Shown one piece after another: positions 1 through 27,100 of a stretch of DNA of 64,000 bases. A program made the position numbers and the translations under genes. How positions within the stretch are numbered: position 1 is the first letter of the stretch; every line of letters starts with the position of its first letter. The DNA is from JBCCXL01 sp039191605 (lineage in GTDB: Bacteria; Acidobacteriota; Thermoanaerobaculia; Multivoradales; JAHZIX01), in NCBI GenBank assembly GCA_039191605.1, contig JBCCXL010000006.1, positions 62,001 through 126,000 on the forward strand. Reading direction: 5' to 3'. The notes beneath the pieces are model-generated. The model did not search any database. It saw only the letters and a list, made by a program, of their open reading frames with translations, and was not told the DNA's origin.

Positions 1-155
1 AAATGGGAATTCATGATGTTTCCTTTAGGGAATCCAGCGGGGCGGGCAAAGGCTCCTGGAGATCAGCGGACCCTCGGTGGCAGAGCGAGCCGGCAAGGAT
101 GCGGGAGGGGATTCTGCCGTGAGGCAGCCATCGGCCGAGTGGGTATTGGGAGAGC

Positions 156-1928
156 TCACGGGGCCTCGATCCTCAGTCGCTGATCGACGGGGAGGTTGCT
201 GCGCTCCACCACTTCGCCGGTGGGCCAGCGTACGCGCAGACTTTCCACCGCTTCGGCGTCGCCAAGGCCAAAGGTGACCTCCACCTGAGATTGGGAGAGA
301 TAGCTGCCGCCAGCGCGGACATGGGCGATCTGTCGACGCCCTTGGGCGACGATCTCCATCTCCGCATCGAGGCCGTCGGCGGCGCCGCGAAGGCCGGCGA
401 CGGCGACGGTGAGGTAGCTCCCCCGACTGCCGCGATTCTCGAACAGCCGAGCAGGTCCGCCATTGGTCATGATGACGACATCCAGATCCCCGTCGCCGTC
501 GAGGTCCCCGTAGGCAGCGCCGCGGCCGACCAGCGGATTGGCCAGGTCTCCCCCGATGCTCGAGGTGACCTCCACCAGATCCTCTTCCGTCCCCGTGAAG
601 AGCTGCTGCGGCTGAGCGTAGGGTGCTCCCTGCCCTTCGCTATCCGCCAGGGAATCGAGGTGGCCATTGGCCACCAGCAGATCCTTTCGACCGTCGAGAT
701 CGAAGTCGAAGAAGAAGGTGCCCCAGCCCACGGTGTCCACCGTCTTGCGGCCGACTTCCGAGGTCACTCCACGTTCCAGCAGGAAAGCCCCTTGGCGGTT
801 GTCCAACAGTCCCACCATCTCGCCTTCGAAATTGGTCACCACCAGATCCGGGAAGCCATCCCCCTGATAATCCGCCGCCTGCACACCCATGCTGCCCTGG
901 GTCTCCCCGGCGAGGGTGTAGGCGAAGCCCAACTCCTGGCCGATCTCCTCGAAGGTACCGTCTCCGAGATTGCGATAGACGTAGTTGGGGGTGGTATCGC
1001 AGGCGATGGCTAGATCCGTCCAGCCGTCTCGATCGAGGTCCAGGGGCATCACCCCCAGGGTCATCCCCACGGTGTTGAAGAGCCCACTGGACTCGGTGGC
1101 GTCTTCGAAAGTCCCGTCGCCCCGATTGCGGTAGAAGTGATCTGGATCGGCCGCGTAGACCCCGGGGGTGCAATAGGACTTGCTGTCGCCGAAGAGGGAA
1201 CAGAATTGATCCTCTTCCGGCGTCCATCGGACGTAGCGACCGACGTAGAGATCGATCCAGCCATCGTGATCGGCGTCGAAGAAGGCCACCGACGAGCCAA
1301 AGCTGCCGCGATCGCTCTCGAAACCAGAGCTGTCGGTGGCGTCCCGAAAGCGCCCCTGACCGTCGTTGAGGAAGAGTCGCTCCCCTCCGAGGCAGGCGAA
1401 GACGACGTCTCGATCGCCGTCACCATCGACGTCCGCCGCGGCGCCTCCGAGGCAGTAGGCGCCGGGGGGAAATCCAGCCCTCTCCTCGACGTCCTCGAAT
1501 TGAAAGTCGCCTCGATTGAGGAAGAGCGCCGAAGACGTGGATTCCCCCACCTCGCCTTCGAAGCCGCTACCGTTGATGAAGAGCAAATCCAGGCGCTCGT
1601 CACCGTCGGCGTCAAAGATCAAGACTCCCGGGCCCATGGTCTCCGGCAGCCAGCGCTCGCCAAAAGCGCCGGAATTGTGGATCCACTGCACGCCGGTGGT
1701 GTCGGTGATGTCGAAGAAGCGGGGTGCTGAATCCCCCGCAGAGGCCGACGAAGGCGGCGACGTCTCGGCGTTGGCTTCCTCCGCCTCGGTGGACGAAGCC
1801 TGCCGCGAGGTCGGCATGGTCGTTTCCGCCGAAGAAGCATCGGAGGTCGAATCGGCCCCGCAGCCGATCATCCCCCCCGCCACCAGGAGGATCCCGAGAA
1901 CATGCCGCCAGGGCTTCGTCCACCTCAT
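156..1928 (-). CDS. FG-GAP/VCBS-repeat lipoprotein with C-terminal ASPIC/UnbV domain (CRTAC1-like)
   Basis: A predicted secreted or outer-surface beta-propeller protein. The N-terminus has a basic start, a short hydrophobic stretch and a lipobox-like MIGC about 23 residues in, followed by a Ser/Thr/Glu-rich linker, so a lipoprotein is likely. At least seven calcium-binding-type Asp-rich loops follow (FDADGD, DVDGDGD, DADHDGW, DLDRDGW, DYQGDGF, DFDLDGR, DLDGDGD), typical of FG-GAP/VCBS propeller blades. The last ~70 residues match ASPIC/UnbV (GGSYLSQSQ, FGLGDAE, WPTGEVVE). An ATG at 1928 is preferred to a TTG six bases upstream; neither has a clear Shine-Dalgarno. The gene begins 2 nt after the stop of the multiheme cytochrome and is probably co-transcribed with it. 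Substrate and partner are unknown. Nothing ties it to the peptide pathway except position. Confidence 0.9.
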   Translation of the reverse strand: MRWTKPWRHVLGILLVAGGMIGCGADSTSDASSAETTMPTSRQASSTEAEEANAETSPPSSASAGDSAPRFFDITDTTGVQWIHNSGAFGERWLPETMGPGVLIFDADGDERLDLLFINGSGFEGEVGESTSSALFLNRGDFQFEDVEERAGFPPGAYCLGGAAADVDGDGDRDVVFACLGGERLFLNDGQGRFRDATDSSGFESDRGSFGSSVAFFDADHDGWIDLYVGRYVRWTPEEDQFCSLFGDSKSYCTPGVYAADPDHFYRNRGDGTFEDATESSGLFNTVGMTLGVMPLDLDRDGWTDLAIACDTTPNYVYRNLGDGTFEEIGQELGFAYTLAGETQGSMGVQAADYQGDGFPDLVVTNFEGEMVGLLDNRQGAFLLERGVTSEVGRKTVDTVGWGTFFFDFDLDGRKDLLVANGHLDSLADSEGQGAPYAQPQQLFTGTEEDLVEVTSSIGGDLANPLVGRGAAYGDLDGDGDLDVVIMTNGGPARLFENRGSRGSYLTVAVAGLRGAADGLDAEMEIVAQGRRQIAHVRAGGSYLSQSQVEVTFGLGDAEAVESLRVRWPTGEVVERSNLPVDQRLRIEAP

Positions 1929-1930
1929 CC

Positions 1931-4522
1931 TCAAGGCTTCGCCGCCGCTTCCATCGTTTCCGCTGGCGATACCGCGGTATCCAGGTGCTCGAAGAAAGGA
2001 TCCCAGCTGGCCTGGACTTCCGGGTGCTCCTTGGCGAAAGCGAAGCCTCGAGGACCGCTGCCAGGGTCTCGGCGGTAGGTCTCGAAGAGCTGTTGGTAGC
2101 GCTCCGCCGCCGCCTCATCGCCCTGGACTCGATAGAGCTGAGACAGTTTGCTCAAAGCTGCGGTATCGAGGGGATCTACCTCCAGCGCCCCCTCGAAGGC
2201 GGCGATCGCCGCCTCGAAATCCCGCAGCGCGAAATGAGCATCCCCGAGGCCGCGCAGGACCTCTTTGGAGCGCGGATAATCCGCCGCCAGGCGCTGGAAT
2301 TGATCGAGGGCATCCTCGGGTCGGTTATCGGCCAGCGAAAAGCCTCCCCAGATCGCCATCACCTCCGGCGAATCGGGCTCCAGCTCCCGAGCGAGCTCGA
2401 GATGCTCGCGGGTGGGGTCGAAACCAGGAACCGCGAGAGCCATCTGCACCCGGGCTGCGGCGAGCTGCGGCTCCAGCTCGTAGACCAGGGGAAAAATGGC
2501 CCGGGCGGTCGCATGGTCGGAGACCAGAGAGCGGGCAATACCGTAGCGATACAGCCGCAGCCCGTCCCCCGGCTGGTAGTCCGGCTCGCTGGCGGAGGCC
2601 TCGGCCCCGTCAGCGAGCACCTCTAGCTCTTGCCGCGTCTCCGCCAGCACCGTCACCGGAAGCTCCGGGGCCGGCTCGCCGAGGCGATCGAAAGACCAAT
2701 CGTTGAGCTGATTCGACACCCCCCGGTGCAGCAGTCGTCCGCTCAGCACGATTTGGCTTCCGGCGTCCGGCGGAATGTCCAGCCGATAGCGCACCACCTT
2801 GGCAACCCCCGGGCTGTAGCGCTCCAGGTAGACCACCGTGTGGGCATCCCAGAATCTCCAGGGCTCCACCAGCTGGCTGGCGGAATCCATCCAATAGGTG
2901 TCAAAGCGATAATTCTTGCCGGAAGGGACGCCCGCTCCGGGCACACCGTTGGCCAACAGCACCCGACCGTCTTCATCCGTGGCGGTGACCTCCAGCCACA
3001 GATCTCCGCTGCCGCTCTTGCCGCCAGGCAAGGCATGCCCCACGGCACCGACGGTCACCATCAGATCCACGCGCCGGGACTCTCCTCGCCGCACCGTCGG
3101 CGGAATCCGGTCCAGCGGACCGTAGAAAGGTTCCGACTCGAAGACCGTGCGCTCCGGCAGCGGCTCACCGATGGCGGTGCCCTCGGTCACCGCGATGAAG
3201 TCGACGGTGGTGCCGCTGGAGGTCAGCGTGTCGCGCACCGCCCGCAGCTGCTCTTCGTCTCCGCGCAGCGCCGCCAGCGCGGTGTTGTCGCCGGGGAAGC
3301 GATGCGAGGCGCCGCCCTCCTCGAGGGCCGGCATGTGGCAATCGACGCAGGAGCTGGCCTGGTGGTGCTCGAGAGCCTTGGGCACGCTCTGCCCGGACAT
3401 CGAGCCCTCCTGCCAGGTGGTGAAGTCGTCGAGAATGGTCAGGAAGCGCTCCGAGCCTGCGGGCCCGCTGAAATCGGCATGCAGGGCGGCGCGGTGGCAG
3501 GTGGCGCAAGTCTCGCTGCTCCCGGAACCGAGACCCGTCGCCGGGGAGTCAGCGCCGAAGGCTCGGCGATGAGGCTCGGGATCGAGTCGAATCGCCCAGC
3601 GCCGCAGCAGCCCCTCGGTTGAAGACGATGTCGTCGCGGCGGCGGCTCCAGCCTGCCAATGCCCCTGCCCCAGAGTGCTCAGGGCGCTGCCCTGGTGACA
3701 GGCCACGCAGGAGATGCCGGCGGCCTCCGGCCGCTCAGCGAGGGCCGCCGTGGAGACCTCGCTGAGCGGCGAGTCGAGGGCTTCCGAGGTCACCAGGTCG
3801 GGGGTGTGGCAGCCGGCACACCAGCGAGCACCGGCGGGCCCCAAGGTCTCCCGAGCGAGGTCGAAGGTCGCCCGGTACCAGGGGTTGCCGAGCCCGGCGA
3901 GGGCATGGGCCGAACCGCTATGTTCGCTCACCTGCTCTCCGTGGCAGCCGGAGCCTCCGCAGCTGCTCGCCACGGCGGATGGAGTCTCCACCGCCGGATG
4001 CAGGGCAGAGGCGAAGGTCGGACCCTCGACGCCCTGGGGGGAGAGATCCGCGAAGCGCACCGGAGTCGACGGCTGCGCAAAGACATCATCCGGCGCGGGA
4101 ATCTCCTGACCGATCCACCACAGACAGCCGAGGGCCAGCGCCACCAAGGCCAGCGCCCAACGCCATGGTCGTGACGCAGAGGCAGCCAGCAGCAGCAGGC
4201 CAGCAAGGCCCAGCAGAACAGAAGCCAAGAGCACGACGGTCCCGCTCCCGCCGAGGGTCGCCACCACCACCAGGACGCCGGCGAGGCCCAGTACAAGCGT
4301 CGATAGCCACGATTTGCGGCGCGCCTGGCCCACCGCCAGCAGCAGCAGGACCAGGCCGATTGCCGCACCCAAGATCACCGCCCACTGACTCAGCTCCGTC
4401 GGCTGAAGAAAGACCCAGGTGATGGCCACCAGGCCGAGAACCGACAGCAGAGCCGCGGCGGCCCATCCGGATCGACCGCGGGACGATGCGCTGGGAGACG
4501 CTGAATCAGGCGATGTACTCAT
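1931..4522 (-). CDS. Membrane-anchored multiheme cytochrome c with C-terminal TPR repeats
   Basis: 863 aa from the ATG at 4522, which has a GGAG about 9 nt upstream and follows the permease stop by 4 nt. The first ~140 residues hold about five hydrophobic helices. A haem-binding region follows: an unusual CX4CH (CGGSGCH, ~residue 190), then four CXXCH motifs (CAGCH ~236, CVACH ~271, CATCH ~341, CVDCH ~393). A beta-rich section comes next (~430-640), then TPR-like helices (~690-815, e.g. around AIWGGFSLADNRPEDALDQF). This resembles cytochrome c554-like electron-transfer proteins with TPRs found in Acidobacteriota and related phyla. The haem and TPR parts probably face the periplasm. Redox partner unknown. 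Its stop lies 2 nt before the FG-GAP lipoprotein start, so the two may act together. Confidence 0.88.
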   Translation of the reverse strand: MSTSPDSASPSASSRGRSGWAAAALLSVLGLVAITWVFLQPTELSQWAVILGAAIGLVLLLLAVGQARRKSWLSTLVLGLAGVLVVVATLGGSGTVVLLASVLLGLAGLLLLAASASRPWRWALALVALALGCLWWIGQEIPAPDDVFAQPSTPVRFADLSPQGVEGPTFASALHPAVETPSAVASSCGGSGCHGEQVSEHSGSAHALAGLGNPWYRATFDLARETLGPAGARWCAGCHTPDLVTSEALDSPLSEVSTAALAERPEAAGISCVACHQGSALSTLGQGHWQAGAAAATTSSSTEGLLRRWAIRLDPEPHRRAFGADSPATGLGSGSSETCATCHRAALHADFSGPAGSERFLTILDDFTTWQEGSMSGQSVPKALEHHQASSCVDCHMPALEEGGASHRFPGDNTALAALRGDEEQLRAVRDTLTSSGTTVDFIAVTEGTAIGEPLPERTVFESEPFYGPLDRIPPTVRRGESRRVDLMVTVGAVGHALPGGKSGSGDLWLEVTATDEDGRVLLANGVPGAGVPSGKNYRFDTYWMDSASQLVEPWRFWDAHTVVYLERYSPGVAKVVRYRLDIPPDAGSQIVLSGRLLHRGVSNQLNDWSFDRLGEPAPELPVTVLAETRQELEVLADGAEASASEPDYQPGDGLRLYRYGIARSLVSDHATARAIFPLVYELEPQLAAARVQMALAVPGFDPTREHLELARELEPDSPEVMAIWGGFSLADNRPEDALDQFQRLAADYPRSKEVLRGLGDAHFALRDFEAAIAAFEGALEVDPLDTAALSKLSQLYRVQGDEAAAERYQQLFETYRRDPGSGPRGFAFAKEHPEVQASWDPFFEHLDTAVSPAETMEAAAKP

Positions 4523-4526
4523 GAGC

Positions 4527-6989
4527 TCAGCTCCGCGGCCGCAGAACTTCGATGGGATCGACACGGGCCGCCCGGCGGGCCGGCAAATACACCGCCAGCC
4601 ACGAGATCGCAAGGATCAGCAGGGCGACCATGACGAAAGACAGAGGATCTTTGACGGTGACGCCGTAGACAAAGTGACTCATCAGCCGAGTGCTGAAGAA
4701 GGCCGCCAGGAGCCCCAGCAGGCTGCCGGCAATCACCGGCCGCATTCCCTGCCGCAGCACCAGCCCACGGATATCCCGCGCCTGGCCTCCCAAGGTCATG
4801 CGAACGCCGATCTCCCGCCGACGGCGATTGACCAGATAGGCCAGGATGCCGTAGATGCCGATCGCTACCAGAGCGACGGAGACCCCGGCGAGACCGGTGA
4901 TCAAGAGCATCTGGAAGCGAGTCGGGGCCAGGGTCTGATCCACCAGGTGACCGAGGGATCTGGATTCGATGACCAAGAGATCCGGGTCCTGCTGCCACAT
5001 CACCTGACGCACCGTGTCCTCCACCCCCTGCAGCCTTTCGAGCCCGCTGGTGAGCAGCACCAAGGGCCCCATATCCGTCAGCATTCCCAGCAGCGGATCC
5101 GGCGCCTGGGTGATCGGCACGTAGATCACCGGCGGCGCTTCTTGTTTCAGACCGTCTTCCTTGACGTCCAGCACCACGCCGACGATTTCCCGCGGCTCCG
5201 GGTCCGCCAGCGCCGGCATGTCCGGCATGCCTACGTGGATGCGCTCACCGACGGGATCCTGATTCGGGAAGTAGCGTTCCGCCGCGGCGCGGTTGATCAC
5301 CGCGACCCCCGCGCTCCCCCGCCGGTCGGCGTCCTCCAGCAGACGGCCGCGCTGTAGCTGAATGCTGAGGGCCTCGAAATAAGAGGGGCTGACGCTGCGC
5401 CATTGGGCCACCCCTCGGCCCGAGCTGCCGCCGTCCTGGTAGAGGCCGGGAATGATGAAGGTCAGCGACGGGCCGAGCTCCATCGGCAGCGAATTGACCA
5501 AGGCGACCGTCTCGATGGAGCCCTCGGCCTCCAGCTGACGCCGCAGCTCCCGCTCCAGAGTCTCCAGCGGCTGGCCAGCGCCATAGCGATCCGCCGGAGC
5601 GATGAACTTGAAGCTCGCCACGCCGCTGGCCTCGAAGCCCGGATCGATGCTCAACAGCTCACCGAAGCTCCGCACCAAGAGAGTGGCTCCCACCAGCAGC
5701 ACGACGGCGACGGCGACCTCGCTCATCACCAGCAGGAATTGCAGTCGATGGGAGCTCCAGCCGGCACCGCTCGAAGAGATCGTCGACCCCTCCTTGATCT
5801 CGGTGCTGAGGCTGCCCCGCCCCGCCTGCAGGGCCGGCGCCAGCCCCGACAGCAGACCGGTAAGCAAGGCGATACCGACGCTGTAGAGCAGCACGGTGGA
5901 GTCCATCGCCACCGCCGGCAGATTCCCGGTGAGGCCCGGCGACAGCAGGCCGAAGAAGACCTTCAGCAGCAGAAGAGCGACCACCACCCCGCCCACCGCG
6001 GCGAAGAGCGAGAGCACCAGGCTCTCGATCACCAGCTGCCCGGCGATACGACGCCGCGTAGCGCCCATCGACCGGCGCACGGCGATCTCCTGCCGCCGGG
6101 TGGTCGAGCGCACCAGCTGCAGATTGGTGACGTTGGCGCAGGCGATGAGCAGGACCAGACTGACGGCGAGCAGCAGGAGCAGCACCACCGGGCGGGCATC
6201 GCCGTAGAGAAAGACGCTGAGCGGCTCGAGGCTGAGCTGCAGATCTTCCTCGAGCCCGAACTCTCGATTGAATTGCTGGGATAGGGGCTGCAGCCGGGAA
6301 CGAGCCTGTTCCAGGCTGACACCGTCCGCCAGGCGGCCGGTGACCATCAGGTAACGGGAGAGATCCTGGCTGCTGGGATCGATCTGCAGCGAAATCCACA
6401 GATCAGCGTTCTGGGGATACGAAAAATCTGCGCTCATCACGCCGATCACCCGATGGGGCTCGCCGTTGAGGGAGAGGGTCTGCTGCAGGATCTCCTCGCT
6501 GCCTCCCCACCGGCTCTGCCACAGACCGTGGCTCACCACCGCCGCCTTCGGCCCTCCGGGGCGGTCTTCTTCGGCGTCGAACCACCGGCCGCGAGCCAGC
6601 GAGGTCCCGAAGACCTGCTCGAAGCTGCCGGTAACGCGGCTGCCCTGGACATACATCTGCCGATCGTCGGCGGCCAGGCCATACCCCTGGAGCGCGAAGC
6701 TGTAGGCCGCCACCGATTCGAAGACATCCCCCGCCCCGGCCCAGTGGCCATAGGCCACTTCACTGAGCGCCGGGTTCAGCTCGCCGGAGGATTCCTCCTG
6801 GCGCAGCTGCACCAGCTCCTGGGAATCCGGGAAGCTCAAGGGCTGGAGAAAGAGGCCGTTGGCCACCGTAAAGATCGCCGTATTGGCGCCGATCCCCAAA
6901 GCCAGAGCAAAGATCACCAGGATCGCAGTCCAGGGATTGCGGGCGATCGTCCGCAGCGCAAATTTCAGGTCTTGCAGCAAATGGCGCAT
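4527..6989 (-). CDS. ADOP-type ABC transporter permease (MacB/FtsX superfamily)
   Basis: 820 aa, ATG at 6989 with AGGGA about 9-14 nt upstream. It has the duplicated MacB-PCD/FtsX layout: TM1 (~19-41), a large periplasmic domain (~42-265), TM segments at ~266-283, 320-346, 366-388 and 416-438, a second periplasmic domain (~440-690), and TM segments at ~691-718, 746-768 and 780-800. Cytoplasmic motifs EIAVRRSMGATRRRI and EIGVRMTLGGQARDI are the two FtsX coupling helices. The N-terminal segment around LKFALRTIARNP and GIGANTAIFTVANGLFLQPL is characteristic of the acidobacterial duplicated orphan permease (ADOP) family, which usually lacks an adjacent ATPase. None is visible here. It lies 81 nt downstream of the synthetase stop on the same strand, so a role in product export is possible but unproven. 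Confidence 0.93.
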   Translation of the reverse strand: MRHLLQDLKFALRTIARNPWTAILVIFALALGIGANTAIFTVANGLFLQPLSFPDSQELVQLRQEESSGELNPALSEVAYGHWAGAGDVFESVAAYSFALQGYGLAADDRQMYVQGSRVTGSFEQVFGTSLARGRWFDAEEDRPGGPKAAVVSHGLWQSRWGGSEEILQQTLSLNGEPHRVIGVMSADFSYPQNADLWISLQIDPSSQDLSRYLMVTGRLADGVSLEQARSRLQPLSQQFNREFGLEEDLQLSLEPLSVFLYGDARPVVLLLLLAVSLVLLIACANVTNLQLVRSTTRRQEIAVRRSMGATRRRIAGQLVIESLVLSLFAAVGGVVVALLLLKVFFGLLSPGLTGNLPAVAMDSTVLLYSVGIALLTGLLSGLAPALQAGRGSLSTEIKEGSTISSSGAGWSSHRLQFLLVMSEVAVAVVLLVGATLLVRSFGELLSIDPGFEASGVASFKFIAPADRYGAGQPLETLERELRRQLEAEGSIETVALVNSLPMELGPSLTFIIPGLYQDGGSSGRGVAQWRSVSPSYFEALSIQLQRGRLLEDADRRGSAGVAVINRAAAERYFPNQDPVGERIHVGMPDMPALADPEPREIVGVVLDVKEDGLKQEAPPVIYVPITQAPDPLLGMLTDMGPLVLLTSGLERLQGVEDTVRQVMWQQDPDLLVIESRSLGHLVDQTLAPTRFQMLLITGLAGVSVALVAIGIYGILAYLVNRRRREIGVRMTLGGQARDIRGLVLRQGMRPVIAGSLLGLLAAFFSTRLMSHFVYGVTVKDPLSFVMVALLILAISWLAVYLPARRAARVDPIEVLRPRS

Positions 6990-7024
6990 GGTTTCAGATC
7001 CCTAGTCGACGCCCGATGAGCAGC

Positions 7025-7043
7025 GAGGAAGCACGCATTCCTC
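7025..7043. repeat. Short perfect inverted repeat between the synthetase operon and the permease gene
   Basis: GAGGAA and TTCCTC (7025-7030 and 7038-7043) form a 6-bp stem with a 7-nt loop in the 81-nt gap after the 5658-aa synthetase stop. There is no T-run on either side, so it is at best a weak or Rho-assisted end signal. Function is unproven. Confidence 0.3.
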
Positions 7044-7070
7044 ACCGCGCCTCCGGCAGCAGGAGATTCC

Positions 7071-24047
<16,977 letters not shown>

Positions 24048-24189
24048 GCTGACTCTCCCGCCGATGCGATGCCTGCGGCTGCGCCCCAGAGCTCAACGGT
24101 CCCCGAATTGCCGCAGCGGAGCGTCGGCGCCTCGGCGGGTCGCCGTCGGCGGCCGCCGCCGAGATTCAAGCCGACTTCGCGAAACCTGA
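24048..24189. other. 142-nt gap, longest within the synthetase operon
   Basis: GC-rich and without a gene. The minus strand contains the palindrome CGGCGGCCGCCG and, just before the next ATG, a GGGAG ribosome-binding site. I see no convincing promoter or terminator. Confidence 0.5.
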
Positions 24190-27100
24190 TCACCGGGCCG
24201 CCTCCCTCTCTCGCTGCTCCTGTCCTTCCTGCTGCTCCTGCCCTTCCTGTCGATCGGGGGTAGGCTCCGAGGCCTGATCTTCCAGCTCCCGCTGCAGGCT
24301 CTCGGCGCTCCGCGCGACGCCAGCGATGGTGGGCCCATGGAGCAGCGCCGATAGCGGCAGGTCGACGCCCAGCTCCCGGCGCAATTTGGTCATCAGCTCC
24401 GTGGCCAGCAGCGAATCGCCGCCCAATTCGAAGAAATCGTCGTCGATGCCGATGTCCTCGTACCCCAGATGCTGACGCCAAATCTCGGCGATGCGGCCCT
24501 GCAGGGGAGTCTCCACCGCCCGAAACGCCGTCGGCAGCGTCGGGCGATCGCGACCGGACTCGGATCGCTGCTGCTCCCCGGCGGCCCGCCCCAGGCTGCG
24601 CTGCCGCCGCTCTTCGAAGGCCCGGGCGGCGATCAACACCCGAGGCTCTCCGCTGGCGGCGAGGAGTCGGTCCAGCAGCCCGAGAGCCTCGGCGGGGCGC
24701 AGCGCTCCGTCCAGCGGAGTCTCCACGTCGTCCCGCAGATCCCATCCGTCCCAGGCGACGCTGACCCAGGGCACGCCGTCCCGCAGGCTCTCGCGCTGAG
24801 CGAAGGCGTCCATAAAGCGATTGGCGGCGGCGTAGGGGCCGAACCCGAGACCCGCCAGCTCCGAAGACAGAGAGGAAAAGGCGACGTGCAGCTCCACCTC
24901 GGAACTCCACTCCGCGTGGCGCAGGATTTCCGTGAGGTTCTCGATCCCCTGGGCCTTCGCCCGGAAATGGGTTTCGAAGACCTCCCGGCTGGCGCTCTCC
25001 ATCAGCGGGAAGTAGCCCGGATCCGTGGTGCCGGCAAGATGATAGATGCGCGTTATCGAGCCGAGCTCACGGCGGGCGGAATCCAGCCCGCGGCGCATCG
25101 CCGACAGGCTCGCCACGTCCCCGGGAATCACCACGACCTGTCCCCCGGTGTCCTCTTCGATGCGGCGCACCGCCAGGATGCGGCGGCTGACGACGTTGTT
25201 CTCACCCCGCATGGCAAGCCAATCGTCCCAATCCGACCGCCCCGGAAAGAGGCCCCGATGAAGCAGCGCGCAGGCCTTCACCCAGTTTTGCAGCAGGTGC
25301 TTCGCCAGCACCAATCCCAGCCGGCCGAGACCACCAGTGATCAGCGCGCCGCCACCGGTCGCGCCGCGCTCCTGGGTCGAGGAAGTCTGCGCTGAGGCGG
25401 GGGGCGGCAGCTCGAGGGGCTGGAACACCGGCAGCCAGCGTCGGCGCCCCTCTAGGGCCACTTCCGACGCCTCGCCGGCCGCCAGCTCCGCCAGCACCCG
25501 GGGAATCTCCACCGCACGCCGCGGGCCGATCTCCACGATCTGCACCTCGGAATCCGCCAGCTCCTGGGTCAGCGACCGCAGCGCCGCCACAACGGCGCTG
25601 GCGCCGGGATCGAGGTCCTCTTCCCACGGTCCCAGCAGGCCGCTACCCACCAGGCAGTAGCGGCGAATCGCCCCGCTGCCGGTGGTGGCGGCAAGCACGG
25701 CATCCACCGGATCGAAGAAACGATCCTCTAGACGATCTTCCAGGGTGGCCGCGGCCCCTTCTCGGTCCCGCTGAGCCCAGCGCAGATCCACCGCGAAGCG
25801 CTCCCGGGGACCGGCGTCGGCCTCCGCCGCGGAATCGGCAGGCTCGGTCTTCGTCTCACCTTCCGCCAGCGCCGTCATCAGCTCCCGCCACTGCGCCGCG
25901 ATCTTGGGGTCCAGGGTAAATCGTCCCTCGCCCTCTCGCCGCAGCCCGGCGTCGGCGGCGCATCGTACCCGAATCGGCGCGCCCCCAGCGGCTTCCAGCG
26001 CCTGCGCTAATCGCTCCGCCCACGGGGTCTCGTCCATCAGCAGCACGGCATTCAGCAGCCCCGCCGGCAGCTCTACCGGAAGCCTCGATGCCGCGGGCCG
26101 CCAACCGGGCACCACGGCGGTGAGCCCCCGGCTCGCGACGGGCGGCGCCACGGATTGCGCCGTGTGGTCGTCGAGCCAGAAGCGGCGGCGCTCGAAGGGA
26201 TAGGTCGGTAGCGACACCCGCCGATGGCTGCGGTGCAGGTCTCGGGTCCGCAGCTCGACACCGTGCAGCCACAGCTGGGCCAGAGTCTCCGTGCCGTCGA
26301 AGTCTCCGGAACGGCCAGCGGAGATCACCGCCGGGCGAGACTGATGACGCCGGCTGAGACGCGCCAGCGTCTCCCCCGGCCCAACATCCACCAGCGCCCA
26401 GCGGCGACCGTCCTGCAGTGTGTCCAAGGCGGCGGCGAAGCGCACCGGCTCGAGCATGTGCCGCCGCCAATAGGAGGGATTCTCGATCTCCTCCAGTCGT
26501 GCCCAATCTCCGCTCAGGGTCGAGAGATAGGGAATCTGCGGCGCCCTCAGCGTGACCTTCTCCATGTGGGCCTCGAGGGCTTTCGCCGCCGATGTCATGA
26601 GTGGCGAATGGAAGGCGTGGGAGGTCTCCAGCAGGCGGCAGGAAATACCGCGCTGCTGCTCGAGAAGTCGCCGCACCTCAGCGATCGCCGCCGCGCTGCC
26701 GGAAAGCACGCAGCGGCGGTCGGAATTGATCGCCGCCAGATTCACGTCCTCCGGCAGCTCCTGCTTCAGCTTCTCGAGGGCCTCGGGGCCCAGGGCCACG
26801 GCGAGCATCGAGCCCTCCGGACACTCGGCCATCCACCGGGCGCGCATCGCCACGGTGCCCAGGGCATCTTCCAGCGTCAGCACCTCGGCCAAGCAGGCGG
26901 CGACGTATTCCCCCAGGCTATGGCCGAGGATCGCCGCCGGACGCAGCCCCTGAGCGAGAAGCTGGCGAGCGGCCACATAGCTGCTGATGAAGAGGGCCGG
27001 CTGAGCGACCCGGGTGGAGCGCAGAGCCTCGGCGCTATTCTCGTCCTCGGGTGAGGCGTGAACCAGGAGATCCCGCAAGTCGAGACCCAGCTGCTGCGCC

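Noticed and set aside
1..155. Gene or regulatory element at the left edge
   Set aside because: A short reading frame begins at 77 but runs into the FG-GAP gene antisense; only a 4-bp stem near 20-33 was seen, too weak to call.
1929..1934. TTG start at 1934 for the FG-GAP lipoprotein
   Set aside because: It adds only two residues and overlaps the previous stop; the ATG at 1928 is a better start codon, though neither has a good ribosome-binding site.
4523..4612. TTG start at 4612 for the cytochrome gene
   Set aside because: It would overlap the permease C-terminus by 86 nt; the ATG at 4522 has a GGAG and sits 4 nt after the permease stop.
7025..7043. Intrinsic terminator after the TE gene
   Set aside because: The hairpin has no T-tract, so it is listed only as an inverted repeat.
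25350..26190. DH or methyltransferase domain between AT and KR of the 2635-aa protein
   Set aside because: No HxxxGxxxxP or SAM-binding glycine loop is seen; length and position fit the KR structural subdomain.
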